From contig NW_022985564.1 of the NCBI RefSeq assembly GCF_010093815.1, forward strand, positions 478,590 to 542,589: a stretch of 64,000 bases of DNA, in the 5' to 3' direction. A program made the position numbers and the translations under genes. Numbering within the stretch: the stretch's first letter is position 1; the number at the start of each line of letters is the position of its first letter. Below the pieces are notes generated by a model that was not told where the DNA came from, made no database searches, and was given only the letters and a program-made list of their open reading frames with translations. Source of the stretch: Pseudovirgaria hyperparasitica. Taxonomy: Eukaryota; Ascomycota; Dothideomycetes; Acrospermales; Acrospermaceae. Positions 11,153-22,626 of the stretch are shown here, one piece after another.

Positions 11153-14100
11153 ATGTTTGCGTCATTGCTGAGGCGTGGTCGCAAACGCCGTGCATCTGAG
11201 CATTCGCCATACTCCTCGCCCTACATGAGCCGTGTTCTTGACGATCGACAAGATGGTGAGGACGCGTCTGACAACGGAGGTCCTGCTGGCGATGACTATG
11301 GCGTCGACGACGAGGACGAAGAGGACGAGCCTCTGCTGCCCATCTTCTCTTCTGAGCATCTCGGTATCATCCTCCTTTCTGCTACTTCAATAGTCCATTG
11401 CTAACCCACCCCTTAGATCGTCTACCTACATACAATACCACACACTCGTTGAGAATGCTAGTGATGCAGAAATGTGAGACCACAATCTCGTGGGATCAGC
11501 TGCGCTCTCCGCAGGTCTCGCAATTCCTCGTCAAGCCCATCCAGCAGCAGATTCGCGCCTCCTTCTTCACTAGAGCCACCCTTTACGCCCTGATAAGCAA
11601 TTGCCTACAATTTGAAAAGGAAGCACAGACAAACCCTGGCAATATGGGCGTAAGTCAGACAAGAGCTGTGCTGTGTGAGCTGCTAGCAGTACGTTTGCTC
11701 AAGGAATACTCGACGCGAGAACTCATAGATGCTCTATTCTATGACTTCGACCCGCTCCAAGGTTTGCAAAATCCGGCCACCGGTCGAGTGAGCTCAAACA
11801 CTGCTAGATTGACTCGCATTTCTACCATCGAGATTGCAATCCGAGCCCAAGCAAAGAAGTTCCTAGCACATCCACTCATTGTACAACAGCTAGAGGCTGT
11901 GTGGGCAGGTACCATAGTCTTTCACTCAGCCGCAGATTATTTGCATCGAAAGCCTCCTAAGCAAAGAGCAACTGGACAACGAGACTACGGCACTCTTGCC
12001 AACAGTAACTCGAACCAAACTCCTTCTAAACCGAGTACTACTGCCACCGCTCTAATGAATCAGGCTGTCTCCTCGAGCAACCCAGAATTTGTCCGTCGCT
12101 CAGTCACCCTCTATGATCCGCATGATGCCTCACTGTTCAAGTTATCACGTTTACGTGTCCCGCGTTATCGCCAGCTGTTTTCGACCTTCTCGTTTGCTGT
12201 CATGCTTGGCCTCTTTGTTGCCGTGTTGGCGCAGAAGTCGCTGGACATCACTGCCCTCGAAGTGGTATTCTGGTTCTGGAGTGCTGGCTTCATGCTTGAC
12301 GAAGTCGTGGGTTTCACTGAGCAAGGTTTCGGCCTGTATATCATGAGTGTCTGGAACGCTTTCGACCTGGGCATTTTGCTCTTGTTCGTCGTGTATTATG
12401 TGTTAAGACTGTACGGAATTATCATGCCAGATGCCCGGAAACACCATGTTGCATCGATGGCTTACGATGTTCTTGGCTCTACTGCTGTGCTTCTATTCCC
12501 AAGACTGTTCTCCGTCCTGGATCATTACCGATACTTCTCCCAGCTTCTGATCGCTTTCCGCATGATGGCGCTCGACCTTGCCGCAGTGCTGATCTTGATT
12601 CTCATTAGCTGCAGTGGCTTCTTCGTGGCATTTACATTGTCCTTTAGCGACGAGATTCCTAATGCAGGCAGTGCGGCATATGCACTGTTTCAGATGCTAA
12701 TGGTAATTCAAATCACTTGTGCAGAGATAATCTAGCTAACATGTCTTTCAAGGGCTTCACACCAGCAGCATGGGACATCTGGGAGAACTACAACCCGTTG
12801 GGCAAAGCGATATTGACGTTGTTCCTCATAATATGCCATTTTCTCATCGTTACCATTCTCATCACTGTATGTACTATTGTCTCGTTGGCGATACATTGAC
12901 TGACCGTGCAAGGTGTTAACAAATTCATTCATGGCAATTGTACGGAATGCTAACGAAGAACATCAATTTCTTTTTGCCGTCAACGCCATCTCCATGGTCA
13001 AGTCAGACGCCTTATTCTCATACGTAGCACCGACCAACGTTCTTGGATGGCTATTATCACCTCTGCGGCACGCCATGCCGTTCCGACAATACGTGAAGAT
13101 GAATCGAACCTTGATCAAGATCACACATTTTGGAATCCTCTTCTTTATCTTCCTCTACGAAAGACTCGTTCTCGCACGCCGCACCGAGGGACCAACCGAT
13201 CTCGTGGAGCAACGCGGACGCCAACCCCACAGGATACCCGCCTTCAGCATTCGCGGCAACGATCTATTCAGTCCACACATTAGAGAACCATCAATGGCCA
13301 CTTTCCGGCAAGATCGGGCGCTCGAGGAGGTCTTCCGTCGACCTTTTCGAGGTGACACTATCAAGCAATCTCCTGCGCCCCAAGATCTCCAAAGACGATC
13401 GACGCATGTTGTGCATGACTGGATGCAACGCGCTGATAATGAAGGCGGTGCATCACCACCACTTGAGCAACCGAGGTCTGTCCTCGATCGATTAGAGACC
13501 CGCCGCGCAAAACAGCGTCGCACAAAAACAGTTGACCGTTTGCCTATGAGGTTCCCACGTATACAAAGATCTTTCACGTCGGATCCCGAGGATCTAAAAG
13601 CTAAGCCTGTTGAAGATCCCATCTTAGAAGTGGACGAACCTGATGTGATTATGGGCAAGCCTCTCGAAGGAGAAGAAGGCGAGGATGGAGATGACGAGTT
13701 GATCACGCTTGATGACGATATCGATGATCAGAACGACGAGGCATCAGACAAGGAGATAGCGCTTGGTGAAAAGGACCATGATGGCTCAGGCTCCGAAGAC
13801 TATTTCCGAACGCCAGCGACGTCCAAGCACAAGTCGCCAAAATTTCCTGGCTCGATGGAATCAAGAACTCTGTCATCCTCTTATCGACCTGGTGGGCATA
13901 CCAGGAATATCTCGACCAATACCATCCTCTACGTGCCGAGTATCGCTCCAGCCAGCATCCAGCCAAAGCTACCTTCCCACCCACGTTCCATATCCCCGAA
14001 CAAACGGCCACCAACGGCACGGCCATCTACTCGGGCTGGCACAGGTACTCGAACGCCAGTCCGCCATGGACAGATGGCAGAACCAGTCCGCTCGAAACCG

Positions 14101-14709
14101 CGCCCAATCATGCCTGAACGTGACAATTTCCAGACTACACCGACTTCCGCAACGTTTATACACCTCAACGCCCGCGACAGGATCCCATCGATGAATGCAC
14201 GGGCTCTGGACTTGGCATCAGATATTGGAGACAATCGGCACGTTCCCGACAATCTATTGGGAGGTATGGCTGCTAGCTTTGGAACGCAGATGGAATACGC
14301 ACAAAGACAGAAACAAGAGGAGGGGAAGATGGTTGACCGGATTATGCTTGCCCGCATGGGTCAGCTGGAGGAAGGCTTCCGAGAAGTGGTCCGGGAAGTC
14401 AAGGAATGGCGCGTACGAGACAGCAAGACGGCGAGCAAGGCCACGAGTATAAGGAGCAGCATTGGCGACACAAGTGCGAATCAGTCAGCTGTACTTACCG
14501 GCCTGCAGCTGCAAAGACGGAAGAGCAAGAAAGAGAAGGGAAAGGCCAAGATGGGGTCGAGGAAAGAGAGCACAGACACTGTTGTGCACCCACAAGAAGC
14601 TGCCCACGACGAAAATAAGGTGCCGCCGTCTGTCACTGACCAGGCCATGCAAAACTCACCAACCGACGGCTCGAATTACTCCATGCCAGGAGAGCGATCG
14701 TCAGTCTGA
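11153..14709 (+). CDS. YVC1: YVC1-like vacuolar TRP-family cation channel
   Basis: Four exons: 11153..11363, 11417..12702, 12753..12866 and 12913..14709 (1135 aa). All junctions keep the frame. The short cytosolic N-terminus has a basic patch and an acidic run (DDEDEEDE). The family block LPTYNTTH, then CETTISWDQL and KPIQQQIR, follows. The ion-transport region is at about 320-560, with several hydrophobic segments (for example near 327-345, 385-400 and 470-490). After FTPAAWDIWENYNPLGK comes the last membrane segment and a conserved cytosolic stretch, FMAIVRNANEEHQFLF. The tail of about 500 residues is largely disordered, with an acidic cluster (EDGDDELITLDDD) and Ser/Pro-rich parts. Yvc1 releases Ca2+ from the vacuole on hyperosmotic or mechanical stress (family knowledge). 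An acidic patch near the pore end is known in yeast Yvc1 for Ca2+ sensing. Equivalence here is inference. Confidence 0.9.
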
Positions 14710-15893
14710 GGGGCCTAGGTCAAGCAAGCATCATATCGGCGTTCGGAATATCATCGCATGCATTATCGGCGTTGGAGCAATAATTTTCTGCATTTGACTT
14801 TGAGACATGGATGTCTGTGTCCCGAAATTGACGAGCTACAACTCAGTCTTTGCAACAGTCAACAGTTTGCTATTAGCGAGGTCGATCTGCAGGGATCATG
14901 TACAAACACGTCTGTCTGTATCGGGGCACTGTTTCGCATATATATCGATTAGCGACACATGTTAAAGTAATATAATTCTTACATATTCTCAAGATCCACC
15001 TTGGCCGAGGACTGACTGTATTGTAGTGGATTGCAGTGGATACCTGAGTCGTCACGTGCTGATCATTGCTGCCGGACATTTCCGAAGTTTGTTCCCAAGG
15101 TTTATTGAATGGAAGGTCACTTCGCCCATCGCCCAGTACACGAATACGTGTATTTGCTCTTGGGGCAAAGCCGCAGCTTCGCACACCATTTACTCTATAT
15201 CTCCTCTCTCGACATGATCTCCAGCGACTGCGTATCGTGCCTTTGTGTGCACCACATATACACACCCTTCAAGGCATTACGCATAGTCATGCAATATCAG
15301 CACTACGCGACATGGGACTGATTGACCGCCTCGGACCACTGAACCACTGGGCCTCCCTTGCACGTCAAGATAAGCAGCGTCCAACCGCATGCAGAAGGCC
15401 TCCATAAGCGCGTCCTATCCATAAGTTAGGCGGCATATTAGTGTAGCAAAGAGCTTGTGCCAAACGAGGCATCTGGCAAAAAGTTGCAGGACTATATATC
15501 ACTATGGGGACAACAGTCTCTTATACTTGACCCGCTGTGGCTCCTTCTTATCTAATAGCGGCAGGCACCGATCGACGGCTAAGGCAGGTGGTCGATGCGG
15601 AGCTTGTGTCCGAAACGGAAGGTAGCCGATCGCGCTATACCGCGATAGGAAACACTGTAAATGCTTAGTCTGTTCGGCGGCTGTGATTGGCTGGTGTGAG
15701 GAACAGCCATCCTAGGGATTCGCCGCCGCGTGTGTATAGTTACGTCGTCTGTTTGGTTGTGTGTTGTGGGTGAGTGGGCGAGAGGCAAAGGTATTTAAAT
15801 ACCCTACGTTGTTCCCGCCTCGCTTTCTCCTAATCACTCTTCACGGGCCCATATCTATTCAGTCTTCACTTCTTGTCGCACTCAAGAGTCAAG
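14710..15893. other. Intergenic, 3' of YVC1 and promoter of carboxypeptidase
   Basis: Apart from the 3' flank of the channel gene and a clear TATA-like palindrome about 100 nt before the carboxypeptidase start, I see no gene or repeat here. Confidence 0.55.
15791..15802 (+). promoter_or_regulatory. TATA-like 12-bp palindrome upstream of the M14 carboxypeptidase
   Basis: GTATTTAAATAC is a perfect palindrome containing TATTTAAAT. It lies about 92 nt upstream of the ATG at 15894. The position and sequence fit a TATA box of a strongly inducible secreted-enzyme gene. Its role is inferred from position only. Confidence 0.5.
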
Positions 15894-17336
15894 ATGAAGT
15901 ACTCGCTGATTGCATCGCTCATCCTGCAGAGCACACTCGTGCTCGCTGAGCTTCTTCCTGTACACTTCACTGCACCCAGCGCCGCACATTTCCAGGCCCT
16001 CGTCGCAAACGACACATTCGACTTTGGCTGCCGTGCCGTCGCACACCCGCTCGAGGATGGCCGCTTCAAGCTGCGCGCCTTCTTGACCGAGGAGCAGATC
16101 TCCCATGTGCAGAGCGAGTATGACCAACTCTCTGACATCAAACTGGTCCGCGAGACGCCCTTCAGCAAGCGTGCTGCCACCGCACCGATTGGCACGGGCG
16201 ATCGCTTCAGTGGCGGGACAATTGCCCCGAGTGGGCTGGGCACAAAGGCAGCAGGCAGCACGATTGCGAGCATCATGAACGTAAACGAGATTGGCAGCGC
16301 GCTCAAGGGCCTCAACAGCGTGTACGGCGTCAACCTAATCACCCTTCCCTATAAGACCTTCAACGGCGCAACCCAGACGGCCGGCTACGTGGGCGCCGGC
16401 ACCGACAAGAGCAATTACCACCTGTACTTCAGCGCCGGCGTGCACGCCCGCGAGCGCGGCGGACCGGACAATATCATCTACTGGATCTCGGACCTGCTCG
16501 CCGCGCAAAAGGCCGGGTCCGGCCTGACATACGGCAAGAAGACCTACACCAACGCCCAAGTCACCACCATCCTCAACGCCGGCATCGTCTTCTTCCCGCT
16601 CGTCAACCCGGACGGCGTCACATACGACCAATCCACCGGCTCCAACTGGCGCAAGAACCGCAACACAAAGTCCGGCTCCAGCGGCGCCGCCGTCGGCGTC
16701 GACATCAACCGCAACTTCGACTTCCTGTGGAACTTTCCCAAGTACTTTGACTCGTCCACCGCGCCGGCCTCGACCTCGCCCAGCTCCGAAACCTTCTACG
16801 GCACCGCCGCCGCCTCGGAGCCCGAGACGAAGAACCACGTCTCCATCTACGACTCCTTCCCCAAGATCCGCTGGTTCATGGACATCCACTCCGCCGTCGG
16901 CGACGTGCTCTACAGCTGGGGCGACGACGACGACCAATCCACCACCTCCACCATGAACTTCCTCAACTCCGCCTACGACGGCAAGCGCGGCCCCACCGGC
17001 GACTCCACATACAAGGAATACATCCCCGCCACCGATCTGACCAATATCCGCTCCGTCGCTACCGCAATGGTGAACTCCATGAAGGCCGTTGGGGGCCGCT
17101 CGTATTCGGCGCAGCAGGCGGTCGGTCTGTATGCGACTTCGGGCGCGAGTGATGATTACTCGTTCAGTAGGTATTGGGCTAAGAGTGGGGTTAATAAGGT
17201 GTATGGGTATACGTTGGAGTTTGCGCCTTCGGGCAACTTCTATCCCACCGCTGCGGAGTTTAATACTAATATCTTGGATACGAATGCTGGGTTTATGGAT
17301 TGGGCGCTGCAGGCTATTGCGATTGGTGTGGAGTAA
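15894..17336 (+). CDS. Secreted zinc carboxypeptidase (peptidase family M14)
   Basis: Single exon, 480 aa. The start at 15894 (context AAGATGA) gives a clean signal peptide ending near VLAEL; a longer reading would place non-signal residues before it. An activation-peptide-like region spans about 20-110. The catalytic domain has the M14 zinc triad H184 and E187 (in GVHARERGG) and H332 (MDIHS). Substrate-side motifs NPDG, NWRKNRN and DINRNFDFLW are present, and the catalytic glutamate is E442 (TLEFAPSG). The enzyme removes C-terminal residues from peptides outside the cell. All required residues are present, so it should be active. Codon third positions are overwhelmingly C until about 17080, then abruptly T/G-rich for the last 250 nt, with no break in the protein match. 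It lies tail-to-tail with the lipase. Confidence 0.93.
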   Translation: MKYSLIASLILQSTLVLAELLPVHFTAPSAAHFQALVANDTFDFGCRAVAHPLEDGRFKLRAFLTEEQISHVQSEYDQLSDIKLVRETPFSKRAATAPIGTGDRFSGGTIAPSGLGTKAAGSTIASIMNVNEIGSALKGLNSVYGVNLITLPYKTFNGATQTAGYVGAGTDKSNYHLYFSAGVHARERGGPDNIIYWISDLLAAQKAGSGLTYGKKTYTNAQVTTILNAGIVFFPLVNPDGVTYDQSTGSNWRKNRNTKSGSSGAAVGVDINRNFDFLWNFPKYFDSSTAPASTSPSSETFYGTAAASEPETKNHVSIYDSFPKIRWFMDIHSAVGDVLYSWGDDDDQSTTSTMNFLNSAYDGKRGPTGDSTYKEYIPATDLTNIRSVATAMVNSMKAVGGRSYSAQQAVGLYATSGASDDYSFSRYWAKSGVNKVYGYTLEFAPSGNFYPTAAEFNTNILDTNAGFMDWALQAIAIGVE

Positions 17337-17780
17337 GGGGGTGCGTGTGGTTGGGTGTGTGGTCTGTTGATGATGATGATGATAGAGTTGTTGTTGCACG
17401 AGCGTGGCGTTCAGGGGACGGGGAACGTGGGTGGTGGTGCTGAAGAGTGCGGCGATGGTCGCTATTTCTATTACGTTCTGTGTTGTTCTAGGGCTGTTTG
17501 AGGAGTGTTTCTTGAGCATCTCATATTGCATTGGCGGCGAATGGTCTGGCTTCGTGGGACGCAGTTTGAATGGCATGTGGAGATGTGTGTCAGCAGTGTC
17601 TGGTGCATTCATGTAAATAAGCAATCAACAACAGAGTTCTTTTTCCCATTCATCACATTCCTATCCCTATATACACCACCACATCACACCTCGCATTACC
17701 CATGTCATCATAACATCATCATCACCTCAATTCCCTCAACAAACCCTATATACACCACCACAACACAACACACCCACCCA
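17337..17780. other. Intergenic between converging carboxypeptidase and lipase genes
   Basis: Shared 3' flank. It holds a short TGATGATGATGATGAT tract near 17369-17384. The plus strand is G/T-rich to about 17620 and then strongly C/A-rich to 17780. No gene is seen. Confidence 0.55.
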
Positions 17781-19242
17781 TCACGGCGCCTGCCCATTCG
17801 CCGCATACGCCTTAATCGGCGGCTCCCCATCCGCCTTGGGCTGAAACGCAAGGATATTCAACGCGGCAATCGGAATAAGCGCATACGTCGCAAAGATATC
17901 CGCCAAGCTCAGCCCATCCGCCGCAAACCGCTCACACGCCATATTCGTATCCACGCGGCTCAGCTGTCCGGGCCCGGCATGCGTCAGCGCATCCTTGGCC
18001 AGCTCATAGCCCAGCGCATTGATAATCACGCCCTCGTGGTCGTTGATCGGCAGGCCGCCGGGCAGCAAGGCAGTGCAAACGCTCTGCAGCTCGACGTTTG
18101 TGACGCCGACGCCGCGTGCGTCGAGGCTGGCGGCGGAGGCAATGGGGTCGGATTGCGGCTGGACGATCTCGTCGAAGATGCTGTAGATGCTTGTGGTGGG
18201 GACGTATGCGGAGTCGCCGCCGTTGGCGCGCAGCACGTTGATGAACTTCGAGTCGTACTCTTGCTGTGCGATGGCGGGCGTGCAGCCAGGTGTTGTGAAG
18301 CCCGGGCACAGTAGGCGCGCGAAGACGGTGCCGTGCAAATCTGCGGAGAGGCGGATTGCGTCGGACACGCGGGAGCGGGTGGAGGGCCAGTACTTGAAGG
18401 CCCACTGCGAGTCGAGGCTGCCGGCGGACCAGGAGATGGTGGAGACGTTGACGTTGTTTGAGATGGCGGAGATGTAGTTTATTGCGTAGGCGGTGTATTC
18501 GGCGGCGCCCTGGATGTCGGCGAGGTTCTGGCCGGGCAGGTTGAGGTAGACTGGGTCGGCGATGTTGTCGCGCTTGAGCAGTTTGCCGTAGTTGGGGCCG
18601 AAGTTTTGGCCGGCGAGGGCGGCGGTGCCGGGGAGGAAGATTACGGGTGGGATGCGGCCGTAGGTGAAGTCGGGGGGGGATGTAGATTGCTTTGCGGAGG
18701 TCGGACTCGGAGATGTCGTAGGGGGCGTCGCGGGGGTCGGCTTTGGGGTAGATGGGGCGGGCTGGGCGGCGGAGGTTGATGTTGTTTGTGTTGCTCTGTA
18801 TCCATGGTGTTAGTCATGTTGGGGGAATTGTGATTGTCAGGGGCCGGGAGGGGGATATGCTTACCGCGAACACGTAGGCGTTGAAAATGGTGAGGAAGTC
18901 CTGGCCAGAGAAGCCATTGAGGATGATCTGGGCACCATATTCAAAAATGTCCTTGGGGTTGGCGGCCGTGATCTTCTTGAAGTCTTCGGCCAGCTCGGCG
19001 GTGCTGTTTGGGGATGCGAGCGGAACAATTGCGTTCAGCAGAGCAGCGCCGGCCACAGCACCGAGTCCAAGGTATTGGGCATCGGTGTAGAGATCATTCA
19101 GCGCCTTGCTCAAATCCTCCTGGCTCTTGATAGGGGCGAAAGAGGGAGCAGCAGCAGCATCTCTTGCGTCCACCGGCGAAGCTGGGATGGTGCTCGAAGC
19201 GGCGAGGCCAGCCAGCAAGGGGATCGATATGAATGAACGCAT
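17781..19242 (-). CDS. Secreted lipase of the Candida antarctica lipase B (CALB) type, with apparent +1 frameshift
   Basis: Two exons: 18865..19242 and 17781..18795 (intron GTAAGC...ACAG, 69 nt). The first exon starts with a signal peptide (MRSFISIPLLAGLAA). Exon 2 carries the alpha/beta-hydrolase body. It has VIFLPGTAA (oxyanion side), the nucleophile serine in TISWSAGS, PTTSIYSIFDEIVQPQ (catalytic Asp region), and NDHEG (catalytic His). This order matches CALB-like lipases. Within exon 2 the frame breaks at the G8 tract 18672-18679 (C8 on the coding strand). Upstream the conserved frame reads DLRKAIYIPP; downstream DFTYGRIPP is in the next frame. Seven Cs would keep it open and give about 463 aa. 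As written the product would be truncated or altered. A sequencing or assembly slip is the simplest explanation, and a recent pseudogene is possible. Confidence 0.82.
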
Positions 19243-22200
19243 ATTGTTGACAAAGTCTTGGACCGTAGACGAGACGAGTTCGATGGCGTTTTCGGTGGAA
19301 CTTCCGCTCTGCGAAGCGACAGGGGCGCAACGAAGGATTTATAGTAAATCCCCTCAATTTTTGAGGCCGACGATGATGGCGTACGCCGCGTTAAAATTGA
19401 ATTGAGCCATGGGCGGCCTATGGGATAGTGCACACGCCGCGCGTTACGTGCCATATTCTAGAGAGAAGTCTACACATCGACGGCCTCGCGGCTTGTGATT
19501 TAGAACAATTGATCTGCTGGATTTGCCAGGCACATGTCTGTATTTCGGGCCTCGATTTCTCCAACGCTTGCGGCACAGCTGCATCCGGCCATGACCATGC
19601 CTTGTCGAGCCTACAGCCTACAGCAGGAAGATGAACAGCTCGATATGACGGGCTGGGTAGGATAATAGAATTAAGCTTATGTGTAAGTGATCTGCAACTT
19701 AATTTTAGCAGTTGTTCGTTGGACTGCCTTCCCCACAATCCGTGACAGCAGCCGTCCAATCACAGGGATCGAAGAAGTAAAGATGCCGAGGATACACATG
19801 CCCACACTGGAAGAATCCGGGGTAGACTAACCTGCTTTGGTCTACTGTACTTTGCTAAGCAGTAGTGTAATGGTACGCTTATTACACAGACGCGGTCTTA
19901 GAGATCGGCATCCTGCTACTGTACTATAGTAGATCTCTTATTAGACTAGTCAACAGTAATCGACGGTGGGGCTGTGCTCTAAGTGCAGTAAGATTGACAG
20001 CTCGAGGCAGCCAGGAACAACTGCATAGAGCGCAAGGACATCATGGACTGGAGGCGGGGCGGGTGGCTTGCCATGTTATAGTCTTAGAGGAGCTCAAATA
20101 TGACTGTGCGGAGTTATCGCCGATAATATAGTGTCGCATTGCTATCCGTTACTTTTGTGTCTACGACGTATCAAGCCTCTGAACGGCAGGGATCGAATAC
20201 GTGCTACGCGGTGCGGTGTATTGCCTAACACTCGACAAGAGGCAACTGTTAGCGGCGGTAATGCAGCAGGGAGAAAAGAGGCAAGGCGGGTATGGAAGGT
20301 TGAGGGATTTCGGGAGAAGTGATATTCAATTGTCCCTCCCGCATTGTACTAGACTGAAGAGGTGTAACAAAGTATGCCTCGAAGCGGAATCATGTGGTGT
20401 TGTCGATAGTCGTTGTCATGCTCGGTAATGCAACAGTCTTGAGAAGCACGAAAAGATTGCCAGGGCCAAGGAAGAAGGATCCCATTGTAGTTTGGGAGGT
20501 CAATTCCATAGGTCGAGCCGTTCGCTAGCTCCGAGTTGATGCTATAGGTAGCACTGCCAATCCGCTCCATCGACAACTTGGCTTCGGGCCTGTTCTGCTG
20601 GTGATCATGGTGATAGGGCCGGCAGTAGTATTATTCGCAGTCGATAAGGTCTGGACGTCGTCCTCGTTGCTGGCTCCTCGTCTGCGCCGAACAAGTATGG
20701 TGGATTCCGGACACGATCAGACCAGGAAAGATGATCGCCGCCAACATCGTAAAGAAAGTTGACTCACACATGTGGACGACGTCTGAGACGAGACGTCCTC
20801 CCGACCGTGCCGAACCATCATTACTGGTACTGTATCGATTCATTGCTTTCCGCGGGCCAGCTTAATGTGAATGTGATTTTCCAATTGTGTAGCTAGGTAT
20901 GACATGCTACTAATGCCGTTCTCATTCATTGTCAACAAAGGAGTGGCATCAAAGCCTTCCAGCAGTGTCGACCGATTGGTCCTTGTGTCATGACTGTCGC
21001 CCATTACAATCCTCCCGAGACGTCCTGCAACGTCCGAAGACTGTGAAACTTTCATTCGAGACATTTGTAATTTTCTGACTTGTGATTGAGCAATAGGAAA
21101 TAGCATACAAGGTGAAGAGTGTACTGCTGTCCGTGGTAAAGTTATCTCTACGTGGGTGACTGGCGATGTGATCTGTATTGTTCGAATTGTCGGCGTCATA
21201 GATCCAACTGGTTTGTATCTTTTCAGATCGCAATTTCCCAGAGGACTGCTGGGACACCTGATGACAGTCATCCTGCGCACATGAATGTAGTTTGCACAGT
21301 CTTGCATACAGTTCGTCTGCTACGGTCATTGAGTCCCCCTCGTAGTCCATATCTAGGAATACAGCGAAGATCTCGCCAGTCGAGTTCGTCTGACGGAACT
21401 TTCCATAGAAACAGTTGGTGATGCTGAATCCAGTAGTCGACTTGGAAACGGATCAAGAGGTAGTGAAGCGCTCGTCGTTGGCCCACGTGTGTGTATGTAG
21501 CCCGTGGAGCCACAGCAGACATTGGTCTTGTCGCATACTGCATGCGGAAGCGATCGAGCCGAGTCGCATGTTTTCATGCATCCCAGCTAGGCAGCAAGAG
21601 TGTAGGCGACCTTGACAGTCGATCCTTGATAATTGCACTGCTAAAACACAGTGTTTTGGAATCATCTGCCACTATCACCATATATTCAGCGGTTGCATAT
21701 AATGGAATGGGCCGAGGTTCGACTGTACCTGTGACATTGATGAGAGGAAGAATGACTTGAACACTGAACAATATGACCATGTTCACGTAATGTGAGAGGA
21801 AGGTTAATGAACGGTGTGGAAGGCTAATTTCTCGAGACATCTTACCAGGATAGATGCTCCATCTTCTTGAACAAGATGTCCGATAAATCTTGCTTGCATT
21901 CCGGCCATGAGTCATGGGAATACGGGTATAGGTAACTGCTGTGAACGATGCAAGATCAAAGCCTCTAATAGCAATACAGGTGTTGTCCAACTAGAGCAAT
22001 GACTATTGCGCATATTTTTGTATCTGCTGGGTCTGGTAATGGATTGAGACTTAGCCAAGGCATCATAGATGACATAGATAAGTTCTGTGGGCGAGATGGG
22101 TAAAGTCCAGCTTCATCAGAAACAAAGGCCAGTAGCGGGATTCATCTATACTGTTCTAGGAAAGGTTTACACGTGCATCGGATCGTTAGCGTGCTCATCC

Positions 22201-22626
22201 GATCATCCGATGCCGGCACCGGCGCAGAGACCTCGCTTCATGGGATGAAAGAATCTTCGAACACCTTCATGCTACAGTTTGCTCCAGATGCATTTCGACA
22301 CCATCTCTATATATCTCTTTGCTCAACGTGGTGGCATCAGAACGCGTGTCGTATAGCCTGTATGTGTGCACTCCCCCAACCGCACCACACGCTGATGTTG
22401 GGCAGACATATCAAATGACAAACGATATCGTCGAGCTTCGGGTAGCTAGATCGTGTACGTGCTCGAATGAACCACGTCAACAGGACTTACCTGCATTGGT
22501 TTGACCAGGTCATGTGTCTGGAAAACGTCTAGGTGTCAACATCTAGGCCTGATCGAGCCATAAGAACATCAATTTTGGAAGGGAATATGCTTCAAGTCAT
22601 TCTTTTGACAAGTACACACTTCAATC
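19243..22626. other. 3.4-kb gene-poor region
   Basis: No frame here has recognisable domains, a good start context or consistent splice partners. Several 100-150-codon frames on the minus strand (20840-21350 and 21574-21990) could be parts of an unknown or decayed gene, but I could not join them convincingly. Near 19840-19960 there are short inverted repeats built on CTACTGTAC/GTAGT. The first few hundred bases hold the lipase promoter. Confidence 0.5.

Noticed and set aside
13155-13706. Minus-strand frame inside the TRP channel tail
   Set aside because: Overlaps a spliced, conserved gene; Ser/Arg-rich with no domain.
16335-17624. 429-codon minus-strand frame antisense to the carboxypeptidase
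   Set aside because: It is a by-product of the C-ending codon bias of the real gene on the plus strand. It has no recognisable domain and low-complexity Val/Gly-rich sequence.
20840-21990. Several 100-155-codon minus-strand frames as a possible multi-exon gene
   Set aside because: No conserved motif, no consistent splice sites joining them, and frames overlap each other. Kept only as a remark.
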